A DNA stretch of 64,000 nt from an uncultured Collinsella sp. (GCA_900541695.1 UQKL01000003.1:1-64000); one strand, 5' to 3'. Shown: positions 36,787-47,762, counted from the stretch's first letter. Translations and numbers: made by a program. The notes: generated by a model from the letters alone, not told the origin.

Positions 36787-37004
36787 TGTCTTGATCTGTA
36801 ACAACTAGGGATGGAAATTGGGCCTAGCTGTTACAGATCAAGACAGGAAGAAATGGTTCTATGGAATATCTCGATCTGTAACAGCTGACCGCCGAAACCG
36901 ACCCTTCGTGTTACAGATCGAGACAAACCAAAACCGTCCTGCAGAAAATCTCAATCTGTAACATCTAGGCGCCAAAATCGGCTCCTCCTGTTACAGATTG
37001 AGAT
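36787..37004. repeat. P1 palindrome cluster 2 (three units)
   Basis: Units at 36787-36845 (TCTTGATC with GATCAAGA), 36869-36923 (CTCGATC with GATCGAG) and 36948-37004 (CTCAATC with GATTGAG). The linker between the last two (begins GACAAACCAAAACCGTCC) is almost identical to that between units 2 and 3 of cluster 1 on the other side of mntH. Confidence 0.9.
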
Positions 37005-37020
37005 GTTAGATGCAGTGAGC

Positions 37021-37125
37021 TTACAGACCGCCCGGCACGCGGAGCGTGGCGTTGTCGATGGGCTCAATCGACACCTCGGGCGCGTGCTCCACCTGCGGCA
37101 CCCACTCGTAGGGCGCGCGTTACGC
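37021..37125 (-). pseudogene. 3' fragment of an unknown gene
   Basis: On the minus strand a frame encodes APYEWVPQVEHAP followed by EVSIEPIDNATLRVPGGL and a TAA at 37021-37023. Nearly every codon ends in G or C, as in real genes here, yet an in-frame TAA closes it upstream after about 33 codons and no start exists. It is best read as the tail of a deleted gene left between P1 cluster 2 and gltB. Parent family not recognised. Confidence 0.4.
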
Positions 37126-37218
37126 GATTGTTTCGAAACGGGCGGGAAACACAACGGGCCGGCGATGCACCTAGTATGCCTAGTCAACTGACTGTCTAAT
37201 AGCTAGGGGAGGATCGCG

Positions 37219-40200
37219 ATGCAGGCAGATTCCGCTCAGCAGCAGGGCCTTTATCGCCCCGAATTCGATCACGATGCATGTGGCATCGGCGCGCTTGCCG
37301 ATATCAACGGTGAGCGCCATCACCAGATTCTGGACGATGCGCTGTCCATTCTGGTCAACTTGGAGCACCGCGGCGGCACAGGACTCGAGAAGAACACTGG
37401 CGACGGCGCTGGCATCCTGTTCCAGGTTCCGCATCACTTTTTCCGTAAAGAGGCTCAAAAGTGTGGCCAGATTCTGCCGGCAGAGGGCGACTATGGCGTG
37501 GCCATGCTGTTCTTCCCGCAGGACGAGAAGGGCGTAGAGGATGCCCGCCGCGTGTTTGAGGAGGGCTGCGCCGAGGCTGGCGTGCCGCTGCTCTTTTGGC
37601 GCGAGGTGCCGGTCGACCCGCACGACCTGGGCGAGACAGCCCGCGCCTGCATGCCCACTATCCTTCAGGCCTTCCTGGGCCGACCGGACGACACGCCCGC
37701 CGGCGATGCCTTCGAGCGCCGTCTGTATGTGTGCCGCCGCACCATCGAGAAGAAGGCCGATGCCGAGTTCGCCCTGCGCGACAAGATCTTCTACGTGTGC
37801 TCCATGAGCTCGCGCACTGTCGTGTACAAGGGCATGCTGGTCGCCACGCAGATGCGCCGCTTCTTCATCGACCTCAACGACGCCGCCGTCAAGACGGCCG
37901 TGGCGCTCGTCCACTCGCGCTACTCCACCAATACCACGCCCAGCTGGGAGCGTGCACATCCCAACCGCTTTATCATCCACAACGGCGAGATCAACACCCT
38001 CAAGGGCAACGTCAACTGGATTCGCGCCCGCGAGCCCAACCTGTACAGCCCCGTGCTGCAGCACGATCTTGAGCGCGTGATGCCCATCATCAACCGCGAG
38101 GGCTCCGACTCCGCGATTCTGGACAACGTGCTCGAGTTTTTGGTCATGAACGGCCGTCCGCTCACGCGCGCCGCATCCATGCTGCTGCCCGAGCCGTGGG
38201 ACCACAACGACAGCCTGAGCGAGGAGCGCCGCGCCTACGACGCCTACCAGTCCATGCTCATGGAGCCGTGGGACGGTCCTGCCGCTATCGCCTTTACCGA
38301 CGGTCGCACGCTGGGTGCCGCCCTCGACCGTAACGGCTTGCGTCCCGCCCGCTACTATGTGACGCGCGACGGTCGCTTTATGCTGGCAAGCGAGGTGGGC
38401 ACCATCGAGGTGAGCCCCGAGAACATCCTGACGAGCGGCTGCCTGGGACCGGGCCAGATGCTCGAGGTCGATTTTGCCCGCGGCCGCGTCATCTACAACG
38501 ACGAGCTGCGCGCCCGTTACGCCAAGGAAAAGCCCTATCGCGACTGGATCGCCGAGGAGACGCTGACCGTCGACGCGCTCGATAGGCCCGTTGCGGCAAC
38601 GCCCGCCGAGGACGCTGAGGTGCCCGCCGCCGTGCGCATGGCCAAGCTCGGCTACCACTGGGATGACGTTGACGAGGTTGTGCGTCCCATGGCCCAGCAG
38701 GGCAAGGCTCCGCTCGCCTCGATGGGTATCGATGCGCCGCTAGCCTGCCTGTCCAAGAAGACGCGTTCGTTCTTCGACTACTTCTATCAGCTGTTCGCCC
38801 AGGTCACGAACCCGCCGATCGATGCCCTTCGCGAGCATATGGTCACTTCGACCACGCTCTACCTGGGCAACCACGGCAACCTACTCGAGGATTCCCGCAC
38901 GGCCTGTCAGCTGGTACGCTTGGAGCGCCCGTTGCTCAACGAGGAGGAGTTCGAGCGTATCTGCGCCATCGACCGCGTGGGCTTTAAGACCCGTCGCTTC
39001 CGTGCCGTCTACCGCCGCGACGCCGGCGAGGGCGCGCTGCAGGCTGCGCTTAAACAGCTTGCCGAGGACGTTGAGGCTGCGGTCCGCGACGGTGTGAACA
39101 TCGTGGTGCTGAGCGATCGTGCCGCTGCGGGCGAGGTGCCCGTGCCGTCGCTGCTCGCCGTGGGCTGCGTGCACAACCACCTGATCCGCGCCGGCGTGCG
39201 TACCTTTGCCGACATCGTGGTGGAGTGCGGCGATGCCGTGTCCCCGCACGACTTTGCGGCACTGGTGGGCTACTCCGCGAGCGGCATCTATCCGTACAAC
39301 GCGCATGCGTGCATCCGCGATCTGGCGGCACGCGGCGACCTGGACGTGACGGCCGAGCAGGGCATCGCCAACTACAACAAGGCTGCGACCGCCGGCATCG
39401 TCTCCATCATGTCCAAGATGGGCATCTCCACGGTGCAGAGCTACCATTCGGCGCAGATCTTCGAGGCCGTGGGCTTTACGCCGGAGTTCGTCAACGCGTA
39501 CTTTGCCGGTACGGTGAGCCGTGTGGGCGGTATGGATGTCGAGGACGTCGAGCGCGAGCAAAACGAGCGCTACGACGCTGCGCTCGCTATCCTTAAGAGC
39601 CCGGCTCCCGATCAGCTGCCCACGCTGGGTCTGACCAAGTGGCGCCCGCTCGGTGGCGAGGATCACCTGATCGACCCTCAGACCGTCTACCTGCTGCAGA
39701 CCGCCTGCCGCGAGGACAGCTACGACACCTTTAAGGAGTACAGCGCCCGCCTGCACCGCACCGGCCGTGCCGTGCGCCTGCGCGACCTGCTGGACTTTGA
39801 TGCCAGCGGCCGCACGCCGGTTTCGCTCGACGGGGTGGAGCCCGCGCTCAACATCGTCCGCCGCTTTAACACCGGCGCCATGTCGTACGGTTCCATCAGC
39901 AAAGAGGCACACGAGTGCATGGCCATCGCCATGAACCGCCTGCACGGTCGTTCCAACTCGGGCGAGGGCGGCGAGGATCCGCGTCGCGAGACCCCGCTGG
40001 CCAACGGTGACTCCAAGAATTCCGCCATCAAGCAGGTGGCAAGCGCGCGCTTTGGCGTGACGAGCCGCTACCTGTGCAGCGCCTTCGAGATTCAGATCAA
40101 GATGGCCCAGGGCGCCAAGCCCGGCGAGGGCGGACACCTGCCTGGCAAGAAGGTCTATCCCTGGATCGCCGAGGTCCGTCAGTCCACGCCCGGCATCGGC

Positions 40201-41916
40201 CTGATCTCGCCTCCGCCGCACCACGACATCTACTCCATCGAGGACCTGGCAGAGCTGATCTTCGACCTTAAGAACGCCAACCCCGGTGCGCGCGTGTCGG
40301 TCAAGCTGGTCAGCGAGGCCGGCGTCGGCACCATCGCCACCGGTGTGGCCAAGGGTGCTGCCGACAAGATCTTGATCAGCGGCCACAATGGCGGCTCGGG
40401 TGCCGCGGCGCGCGATTCCATCTGGCATGCGGGTCTGCCGCTGGAGCTTGGTCTTGCCGAGGCCCAGCAGACGCTGCTGCAAAACGGCCTGCGCTCCCGC
40501 GTGGTGCTCGAGGCCGACGGCAAGCTCATGGACGGCACCGATGTTGCCGTCGCCTGCTTGCTGGGCGCCGAGGAGTTTGGCTTTGCAACCATGCCGCTCA
40601 TCTCCATGGGCTGCCTCATGCAGCGCGACTGCCAGCAGGATACCTGCCCGGCCGGCATCGCGACGCAAAACTGCCGTCTGCGTCGCGGCTTCCGCGGCAA
40701 GCCAGAGCACGTCGAGCACTTTATGCTCTTTGTTGCCGAGCAGCTGCGCGAGGTCATGGCGAGCCTGGGCTTCCGCACCATCGATGAGATGGTCGGCCAT
40801 CCCGAGTGCTTGCGCCAGATTGAGGTCCCGGGCAACCGCAAGGCCAATCTGCTCGATCTGTCGCCCGTGCTGGCGAGTGCGACCTGCGAGTTCGGCGCTC
40901 ATATCCCGGGTGCCGACGGTCGCCACTTCCTGCCGCAGATGGCCGCGGACAGCGAGCTCGACAAGACGCTCGACTCCACGTTGTTTGTGCCCTATACGGC
41001 CGATGCCCGTGCGCACCTGCGTCCGATTCGCTTCCGCGCCGATATCGCCAACGTCAACCGTTGCGTGGGCACCATCCTGGGCAATGCGGTGACCAAGGCG
41101 CATCCCGAGGGTTTGCCTGCCGGCTCCATTACCATCGATTGCGATGGTTCGGCCGGTCAGAGCTTTGGCGCGTTCCTGCCGCGTGGCATTACGCTCAACG
41201 TGTGCGGCGACGCCAACGACTACTTTGGCAAGGGCCTTTCGGGCGGCGAGGTGTCGGTGCGCCCCAACCCGCATGCGACCTACAAGTTCGACGAGAACAT
41301 CATCGTGGGCAACGTTGCGTTCTTTGGCGCCACGAGCGGCCGCGGCTTCATTAACGGCCTGGCCGGCCAGCGCTTTGGCGTGCGCAACTCCGGCGCCACC
41401 GTGGTGGTCGAGGGCTGCGGCAACCATGGCTGCGAGTACATGACGGGTGGTCTGGCGCTCATCCTGGGCGAGGTCGGGCAGAACTTCGCCGCCGGTATGA
41501 CGGGCGGCGTGGCCTACGTCTTTGACCAGTACGGCACGCTCGATGCCCGCGTGAACCACGAGAGCGTGGAGCTCAAGGCCCCGACGGCCGACGAGCTGGC
41601 ACAGATTCGTGCGCTCATCCAGAAGCACGTGGACGCGACGCAGAGCCCGCGCGGCATTAAGCTGCTCTACAGCTTTGAGACGATGAGCAAGCGCTTTGTG
41701 AAGATCATTCCGACCGAGTACGAGCGCGTGCTGGCGATTGTCGTCGCGGGCGAGGCTGCCGGCAAGTCGCATGCGCAGGCCGAGGAGCTGGCGTTTGACA
41801 TCGTGACCGGTCGTGCGAGTGCCGCGGATGTCGCTCGCTTTGATGCCGCGGGCGGTGCTGCGGGCGCTGCGTCCGTGGCTGCCAGCTCTGCTGCTTCGAC
41901 CAAGAAGGAGGCGTAA
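37219..41916 (+). CDS. gltB: glutamate synthase, large subunit
   Basis: Makes glutamate from glutamine and 2-oxoglutarate, with GltD supplying electrons. The 1565-residue protein shows the glutaminase nucleophile Cys22 in HDACGIG after a short propeptide, the NGEINTLKGN block, the FMN-barrel ending in GHNGGSGAAARDS, the 3Fe-4S segment CLMQRDCQQDTCPAGIATQ, and the C-terminal beta-helix GXXG repeats. The last 25 residues are an Ala/Ser tail. AGGGGAGG precedes the ATG. gltD follows after five bases. Confidence 0.97.
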   Translation: MQADSAQQQGLYRPEFDHDACGIGALADINGERHHQILDDALSILVNLEHRGGTGLEKNTGDGAGILFQVPHHFFRKEAQKCGQILPAEGDYGVAMLFFPQDEKGVEDARRVFEEGCAEAGVPLLFWREVPVDPHDLGETARACMPTILQAFLGRPDDTPAGDAFERRLYVCRRTIEKKADAEFALRDKIFYVCSMSSRTVVYKGMLVATQMRRFFIDLNDAAVKTAVALVHSRYSTNTTPSWERAHPNRFIIHNGEINTLKGNVNWIRAREPNLYSPVLQHDLERVMPIINREGSDSAILDNVLEFLVMNGRPLTRAASMLLPEPWDHNDSLSEERRAYDAYQSMLMEPWDGPAAIAFTDGRTLGAALDRNGLRPARYYVTRDGRFMLASEVGTIEVSPENILTSGCLGPGQMLEVDFARGRVIYNDELRARYAKEKPYRDWIAEETLTVDALDRPVAATPAEDAEVPAAVRMAKLGYHWDDVDEVVRPMAQQGKAPLASMGIDAPLACLSKKTRSFFDYFYQLFAQVTNPPIDALREHMVTSTTLYLGNHGNLLEDSRTACQLVRLERPLLNEEEFERICAIDRVGFKTRRFRAVYRRDAGEGALQAALKQLAEDVEAAVRDGVNIVVLSDRAAAGEVPVPSLLAVGCVHNHLIRAGVRTFADIVVECGDAVSPHDFAALVGYSASGIYPYNAHACIRDLAARGDLDVTAEQGIANYNKAATAGIVSIMSKMGISTVQSYHSAQIFEAVGFTPEFVNAYFAGTVSRVGGMDVEDVEREQNERYDAALAILKSPAPDQLPTLGLTKWRPLGGEDHLIDPQTVYLLQTACREDSYDTFKEYSARLHRTGRAVRLRDLLDFDASGRTPVSLDGVEPALNIVRRFNTGAMSYGSISKEAHECMAIAMNRLHGRSNSGEGGEDPRRETPLANGDSKNSAIKQVASARFGVTSRYLCSAFEIQIKMAQGAKPGEGGHLPGKKVYPWIAEVRQSTPGIGLISPPPHHDIYSIEDLAELIFDLKNANPGARVSVKLVSEAGVGTIATGVAKGAADKILISGHNGGSGAAARDSIWHAGLPLELGLAEAQQTLLQNGLRSRVVLEADGKLMDGTDVAVACLLGAEEFGFATMPLISMGCLMQRDCQQDTCPAGIATQNCRLRRGFRGKPEHVEHFMLFVAEQLREVMASLGFRTIDEMVGHPECLRQIEVPGNRKANLLDLSPVLASATCEFGAHIPGADGRHFLPQMAADSELDKTLDSTLFVPYTADARAHLRPIRFRADIANVNRCVGTILGNAVTKAHPEGLPAGSITIDCDGSAGQSFGAFLPRGITLNVCGDANDYFGKGLSGGEVSVRPNPHATYKFDENIIVGNVAFFGATSGRGFINGLAGQRFGVRNSGATVVVEGCGNHGCEYMTGGLALILGEVGQNFAAGMTGGVAYVFDQYGTLDARVNHESVELKAPTADELAQIRALIQKHVDATQSPRGIKLLYSFETMSKRFVKIIPTEYERVLAIVVAGEAAGKSHAQAEELAFDIVTGRASAADVARFDAAGGAAGAASVAASSAASTKKEA

Positions 41917-41921
41917 GTGCC

Positions 41922-43403
<1,482 letters not shown>

Positions 43404-43407
43404 GGTA

Positions 43408-43456
43408 GTCATTCAAGCGCGTCCCCAACGACTAGTCATTGGGGACGCGCTTTTTT
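43408..43456 (+). terminator. gltBD terminator built from a P4 repeat
   Basis: AAGCGCGTCCCCAA pairs with TTGGGGACGCGCTT around CGACTAGTCA, followed by TTTT. The loop and stem match the P4 repeat core seen at 7725 and 8808, so the repeat doubles as an intrinsic terminator. Confidence 0.8.
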
Positions 43457-43745
43457 GTCTAGTCGTCGGGGACACTCTTAACGTCTGACTGCTCATTTGC
43501 TGACGTGCGGGCTCGCGGCGCCTTGCTGTTTTCGTGATGGCTGCGGCTGGCAAGCTCAAAATCTCTGTTTATTTGCCTATGTTTAACTGGGGTTTTGTTT
43601 CGGTATAACGTATCGGTCAAGCGTTCCGTCAAGTATACGGTCAGTATCTGGTTTGCAGCCTGATGCCCATTTCGCCCGCGCTGGCGGCGACCACCGGCCC
43701 TCCTCGTAAGCTCAAATTGAGGTTCATCAGTTTGAGGAGGATGCC
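43457..43745 (+). promoter_or_regulatory. intergenic region with three spaced direct repeats
   Basis: CGGTCAAG (43614-43621), CCGTCAAG (43626-43633) and CGGTCAGT (43638-43645) recur every 12 bases. Just before them TATAAC (about 43604) is -10-like, with GTTTAA 17 bases upstream. This may be the control region of the gene at 43746. The rest of the stretch shows nothing recognisable. Confidence 0.35.
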
Positions 43746-44453
43746 ATGGCCGATCATGTTTTGGACCGGGGACGTCTGACCGAGGCCGTCGGTAACGATA
43801 TTGCCGACATGGCCCAGTTTTGGATGCTGCGCAAGTTTCAGTTTTTGGAGTCGGCGCGCACGCAGTTCGAAGTGATAGTCGATCCATGGCTCAGCTATTG
43901 CGAGGAGCCTTCGCAAAGCGAAATCATGGCCTATAACATGGCATTTACCGATTGGCTGCTGTTCGAGCGTCCCTATTACCATGGCAAGACGCTGCTTGAG
44001 CTGTATGTGGACGAGCCGCCGGCATCGCTTTCGCCTGCTTCGCTCAGGCGGCTCGAACAGGTGCGCGACACGCAGTATTTCTCGCGCTTTGGCATTTTGG
44101 ACAAGGATCCTGCGACTGGTATGGTCGCGCTGCGTGACACACGCACCGACCGTCGTTTTGATATCTACGACCCACATATCGTGCAAAAAGAGCACTGGCG
44201 CGATGGTGCGATTGCGGTGCGTATCGCGTGCGTTGACGATATTTGGCTGACGGCGGGGCAGCTCTACCTGTATGACATCGCGCGCCTGAGCGATACGGCG
44301 GTCGACGGGCCCGGCGCGGTGCATCCCGAGGACCTAGAGGACGGTTTCGACACCTCGTGTATCAGCTTCTTTTTGAGGTTGGTCCGCGACACCATGGGTG
44401 CCCAGGGGCGCTACGTAAAGTCCCTCAACATCTACGAACAGGAATGGGAGTAG
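43746..44453 (+). CDS. hypothetical protein, resembles SEC-C-associated proteins without the motif
   Basis: A 235-residue soluble acidic protein. The stretch AFTDWLLFERPYYHGKTLLEL, then LRRLEQVRDTQYFSRFGILD and VALRDTRTDRRFDIYD, resembles the globular part of SEC-C-motif-containing proteins of unknown function (dwllFd...gkTllely...lr D), but no zinc SEC-C tail is present. GAGGAGG lies seven bases before the ATG. It stands alone between the gltBD terminator and P1 cluster 3. Function unknown. Confidence 0.7.
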   Translation: MADHVLDRGRLTEAVGNDIADMAQFWMLRKFQFLESARTQFEVIVDPWLSYCEEPSQSEIMAYNMAFTDWLLFERPYYHGKTLLELYVDEPPASLSPASLRRLEQVRDTQYFSRFGILDKDPATGMVALRDTRTDRRFDIYDPHIVQKEHWRDGAIAVRIACVDDIWLTAGQLYLYDIARLSDTAVDGPGAVHPEDLEDGFDTSCISFFLRLVRDTMGAQGRYVKSLNIYEQEWE

Positions 44454-44489
44454 GGGATGGGCAGCCGCAGCGCCGCCGCCCGTCTATTA

Positions 44490-44786
44490 GTCTCGGTCTG
44501 TAACGTTTAGGGACAAAAAACCGGTCTACCTGTTACAGATCGAGACGAATACTTGGGCGCCGCTGATTTGTCTAAATCTGTAACGTTTAGGGGTCTGGAG
44601 GACGCCTAACTGTTACAGATCGAGATGTTTGGAACCTGGCAGGGGGAATGTCTCAATCTGTAACATCTACAGGCCAAAACTCGACCCAACTGTTACAGAT
44701 CGAGACAAAGGTTGGACGCGGTGCCGAAAGATCTTGATCTGTAACATCTAGAGGCTCAAAGACTGTCTTCCTGTTACAGATCAAGA
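44490..44786. repeat. P1 palindrome cluster 3 (four units)
   Basis: Units at 44490-44546, 44571-44626, 44649-44707 and 44732-44786, about 23 bases apart. Units 1 and 2 carry TGTAACGTTTAG in the left arm instead of TGTAACATCTA. The last unit (TCTTGATC with GATCAAGA) ends 27 bases before the next gene's chosen start. Confidence 0.9.
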
Positions 44787-44813
44787 CGTTTGTCAGCGGC
44801 GGCAACAGCGGCG

Positions 44814-45884
44814 ATGGTCCATTTGTCCGATGTGGTGGTGATGAAAGTGTCTAATACCGTTCTTAAACACGAGCAGGCGACGCGTAACACCTTGGCGCGG
44901 AATAGGATGCTTGCCAGGCTCACGGAGGCGGCTGAACAAGGCGTGCTGCTTGTGACGCACGACAATGCTGAGCTCATGTGGCTGCGGCGCCATGTGGGCA
45001 CAGACGATATTGCGGAGCCCGAATCGCACCTATTCTGTTTTCAGCATGAATGGGATGCGTTGACGCCGCCAGAGCGGGCGCGGTGGACCATCAAGGGGCT
45101 TGCCGAGTTTCACCCCAATTGGGCGTTTTGGGGGTATGACGCCGCGCTGATATGGGGTCTGGAGGTGCCGAATGATCTGCTCGGGCCGCGTTACTTGGTC
45201 AAAACGGGTTGTTCGGTGGCGTTGAGTACGGGATGTAGACTGCTGCGTCCGCAGGCGGCGGGTGCGCTTGAGCGCGTCGATGGCGTGCGGGTGACGCCGT
45301 TTTGGCGCACGGTGGAGGATTGTCTGCTGCGTGCGCCGTTTTCGTATGGTCTGGCGATCGCCGATTCTGCATTGCGGGCGAAGGGCATGTCGCGCGACGA
45401 CCTCTGCGAACGGCTCCAGGCCGATTGCGAGGGCAGGCGAGGGTATCGCAGAGCTCAGGTGATTGCGTCGCATGCGGACGGGCTGTCCGAAAACGGTGGC
45501 GAGTCTCGGTTCCGAGCATTCTTTATTGCATACGGCTTTCCGGTTCCGGAGTTGCAGGTGGAGTTTCGCGATCCGCTTGATTCGGGCCAAGTGTTTCGCG
45601 TTGATTATTTCTGGAGGCTCGAGGACGGGACGTGCGTGATTGGCGAGCTGGACGGGAAGGGGAAGTATGCCTTGCAGAGCGGCGAGGGTCGGGAGTCGGT
45701 CGGCCCATTCGTGGCAGAGCGTCAGCGGGAATCTCATCTGACAATGCTCGGGCACAAGGTGCTTCGGTTCACGTTTGATGAACTCAAGAACCCGGGAAAG
45801 CTAGCTGAAAAGATGAGGCTGGCGGGTATTTCGCAGCGGGCCGATTTGGCTGAGGAATGGAGACACCAGTGGTATGGGCGCTGA
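44814..45884 (+). CDS. AbiEi-like winged-helix protein with PD-(D/E)XK nuclease-like C-terminus
   Basis: A 356-residue protein, not conserved housekeeping. The N-terminal 170 residues (TLARNRMLARLTEAAEQG, then AALIWGLEVPN and an RYLVKTG strand) resemble the AbiEi antitoxin-type winged helix and its following domain, as in many actinobacterial proteins of this kind. The C-terminus has ESRFRAFF, VDYFWRLEDG and GELDGKGKY, spaced like a PD-(D/E)XK core, then a GHKVLRF strand. Start uncertain (44814 or 44841; TTG at 44790): no good ribosome binding site exists. It is boxed in by P1 clusters, 7 bases from the next. Defence or toxin-antitoxin role is inference. Confidence 0.6.
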   Translation: MVHLSDVVVMKVSNTVLKHEQATRNTLARNRMLARLTEAAEQGVLLVTHDNAELMWLRRHVGTDDIAEPESHLFCFQHEWDALTPPERARWTIKGLAEFHPNWAFWGYDAALIWGLEVPNDLLGPRYLVKTGCSVALSTGCRLLRPQAAGALERVDGVRVTPFWRTVEDCLLRAPFSYGLAIADSALRAKGMSRDDLCERLQADCEGRRGYRRAQVIASHADGLSENGGESRFRAFFIAYGFPVPELQVEFRDPLDSGQVFRVDYFWRLEDGTCVIGELDGKGKYALQSGEGRESVGPFVAERQRESHLTMLGHKVLRFTFDELKNPGKLAEKMRLAGISQRADLAEEWRHQWYGR

Positions 45885-45890
45885 AGCGGA

Positions 45891-46188
45891 CCGTCTCAAT
45901 CTGTAACAACAGAGGACCGTTTGGCCTCGTAACCGTTACAGATCAAGACGGAAGGTTGGCGGCTGACGAAAAATCTCAATCTGTAACATCTAGAGGCCGA
46001 AAACCTGTCTACTTGTTACAGATTAAGACGTTTGACGACGGGGCTGGAGAATATCTCAATCTGTAACATCTACAGGCCAAAATTCGACCTAACTGTTACA
46101 GATTGAGACAAAGGTTGGACGCACGACTGAAAATCTCGATCTGCAACATCTGGCGGCTCAAAACCGAGCTTACTGTTACAGATCAAGA
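45891..46188. repeat. P1 palindrome cluster 4 (four units)
   Basis: Units at 45891-45951, 45974-46028, 46054-46108 and 46134-46188. Unit 3 and its following linker (AGACAAAGGTTGGACGC) nearly duplicate unit 3 and linker of cluster 3 on the other side of the nuclease-like gene, including the loop ACATCTACAGGCCAAAA. Confidence 0.9.
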
Positions 46189-46340
46189 CGTTTTGCTGGA
46201 ACGACCGACGCATCGCTGCGCTGGTCTGTTCATCCTCACGCCCTTTTCTTCCTCCCGTTAGCCGATATGTCCGCAGCAACCTTGCCGCGCTGGATAATAA
46301 TGGACAAATGTTCAAGTTAATCGTGAGGGAGGAGCTCGAT
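46189..46340 (+). other. gap upstream of the amidohydrolase gene
   Basis: AT-richer than its surroundings near 46295-46320 (GATAATAATGGACAAATG). The ATAATAAT there may hold a -10 element; no clear -35 is visible. Confidence 0.3.
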
Positions 46341-47711
46341 ATGGCGTCTGCCGATCGTTCCACGTTGTTTATCAATGCGACCGTCCTGGATGGTTCGGAA
46401 CATATGGAGCCGCAGCCCGACATGGCCGTGGCCGTTGAGCGCGGTCTCATCACGTGGATGGGGCCGAGCGCTGTGGCGCAGGCGCCTGCAGGTGCCGAGG
46501 TCATCGACCTGGCGGGTGCGTATCTCATGCCGGGCCTCATCAATATGCATGTGCATCTGTGCGGCTCTGGCAAGCCGGTTTCGGCGGGCGATGCGGGTGC
46601 GCTGATGAAGAAGCTCGATAATCCCGTGGGCCGTGCCATTGTCCGCCACATTCTTAAGGGCAGCGCACAGCAGCAGCTGGCAAGCGGCGTGACCACGGTG
46701 CGCGGCGCGGGCGACCCGCTGTTTGCCGATCTTGCCGTGCGCGATGCTATCGATGCCGGCAGGTATCAAGGTCCTCGCCTGGTGGCGCCGGGAACGGGCG
46801 TCACGGTGCCGGGCGGCCATGGTGCGGGCTTGTTCGCCCAGGTGGCCAACGGTCCCGCTGAGGCGGCCGAGCAGGCGCGCGACCTGTATGCTCGCGGTGC
46901 CGACGTCATTAAGCTATTCGTAACGGGCGGCGTGTTCGACGCGACCGAGGTGGGCGAGCCGGGCGTGCTGCGTATGCCCGTGGAGGTTGCCGCAGCGGCG
47001 TGCAAGGCGGCGCACGATATGGGCCTTCCAGTTATGGCTCATGTCGAGAGTACCGAGGGCGTGAAGGCCGCGCTTGAGGCCGGCGTTGACACGATTGAGC
47101 ACGGCGCTCCGTTGACGCCCGAGATCCTGGAACTGTACCGCGGCGCCGCGGGCACGCAGCTTGAGGGGCGTGCGCCCAGCGTGACCTGCACCATCAGCCC
47201 CGCACTGCCGTTTGTATTGCTCGATCCGGAGAAGACTCATTCGACTGACACGCAAAAGAAGAACGGCGACATCGTGTGCTCGGGCATTATCGAGAGCGCT
47301 TGTGCGGCGCTGGAAGCCGGTATCAAGGTAGGCCTGGGCACGGATTCGAGCTGTCCGTTCGTGACCCAGTACGACATGTGGCGCGAGGTGGCCTATTTTG
47401 CCAAGTACGTGGGTGTGAGCAACGCCTTCGCGCTGCATACGGCCACGCAGGTCAATGCCGAGCTGCTGGGGCTGGGCGGCGAGACCGGCACAATCGAGTG
47501 CGGTAAGGCCGCCGATATCCTGGTGACGCGCGAGAACCCGCTCGATGACCTGTGCGCTCTGCGAGAGCCGATGCACGTGATGTGTCGTGGCGATCTGATG
47601 CGCAAGCTCAAGGTCAAGCGTATCCCCGAGGTTGACGCCGAGCTCGACACGATTATGGCCATGCCGTCCGAGGCGCTGGCCGAGGAGCTCGCCCGCGACG
47701 GCGTGGCGTAA
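46341..47711 (+). CDS. amidohydrolase family protein (imidazolonepropionase/prolidase-like)
   Basis: A 456-residue metal-dependent hydrolase of the amidohydrolase superfamily. Metal ligands are visible in NMHVHLCGSG (HxH near 70), the Lys/His region VIKLFVTGGVFD, MAHVEST, the IEHG segment and the final GLGTDSSCPFV Asp. The composite C-terminus AADILVTRENPL is typical of imidazolonepropionase-like and Xaa-Pro dipeptidase-like members. GGGAGGAG precedes the ATG; an upstream in-frame ATG at 46308 lacks one. No neighbour suggests the substrate. Confidence 0.85.
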   Translation: MASADRSTLFINATVLDGSEHMEPQPDMAVAVERGLITWMGPSAVAQAPAGAEVIDLAGAYLMPGLINMHVHLCGSGKPVSAGDAGALMKKLDNPVGRAIVRHILKGSAQQQLASGVTTVRGAGDPLFADLAVRDAIDAGRYQGPRLVAPGTGVTVPGGHGAGLFAQVANGPAEAAEQARDLYARGADVIKLFVTGGVFDATEVGEPGVLRMPVEVAAAACKAAHDMGLPVMAHVESTEGVKAALEAGVDTIEHGAPLTPEILELYRGAAGTQLEGRAPSVTCTISPALPFVLLDPEKTHSTDTQKKNGDIVCSGIIESACAALEAGIKVGLGTDSSCPFVTQYDMWREVAYFAKYVGVSNAFALHTATQVNAELLGLGGETGTIECGKAADILVTRENPLDDLCALREPMHVMCRGDLMRKLKVKRIPEVDAELDTIMAMPSEALAEELARDGVA

Positions 47712-47762
47712 GCGCGCGATATGGCGATGCGACAAAGGGACAATCCTTTTGTCATAATCAGA

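Noticed and set aside
44490..46188. CRISPR array
   Set aside because: The units recur at near-regular distances, but each is itself a palindrome with variable loop, spacers are short and partly identical, and no cas gene is present.
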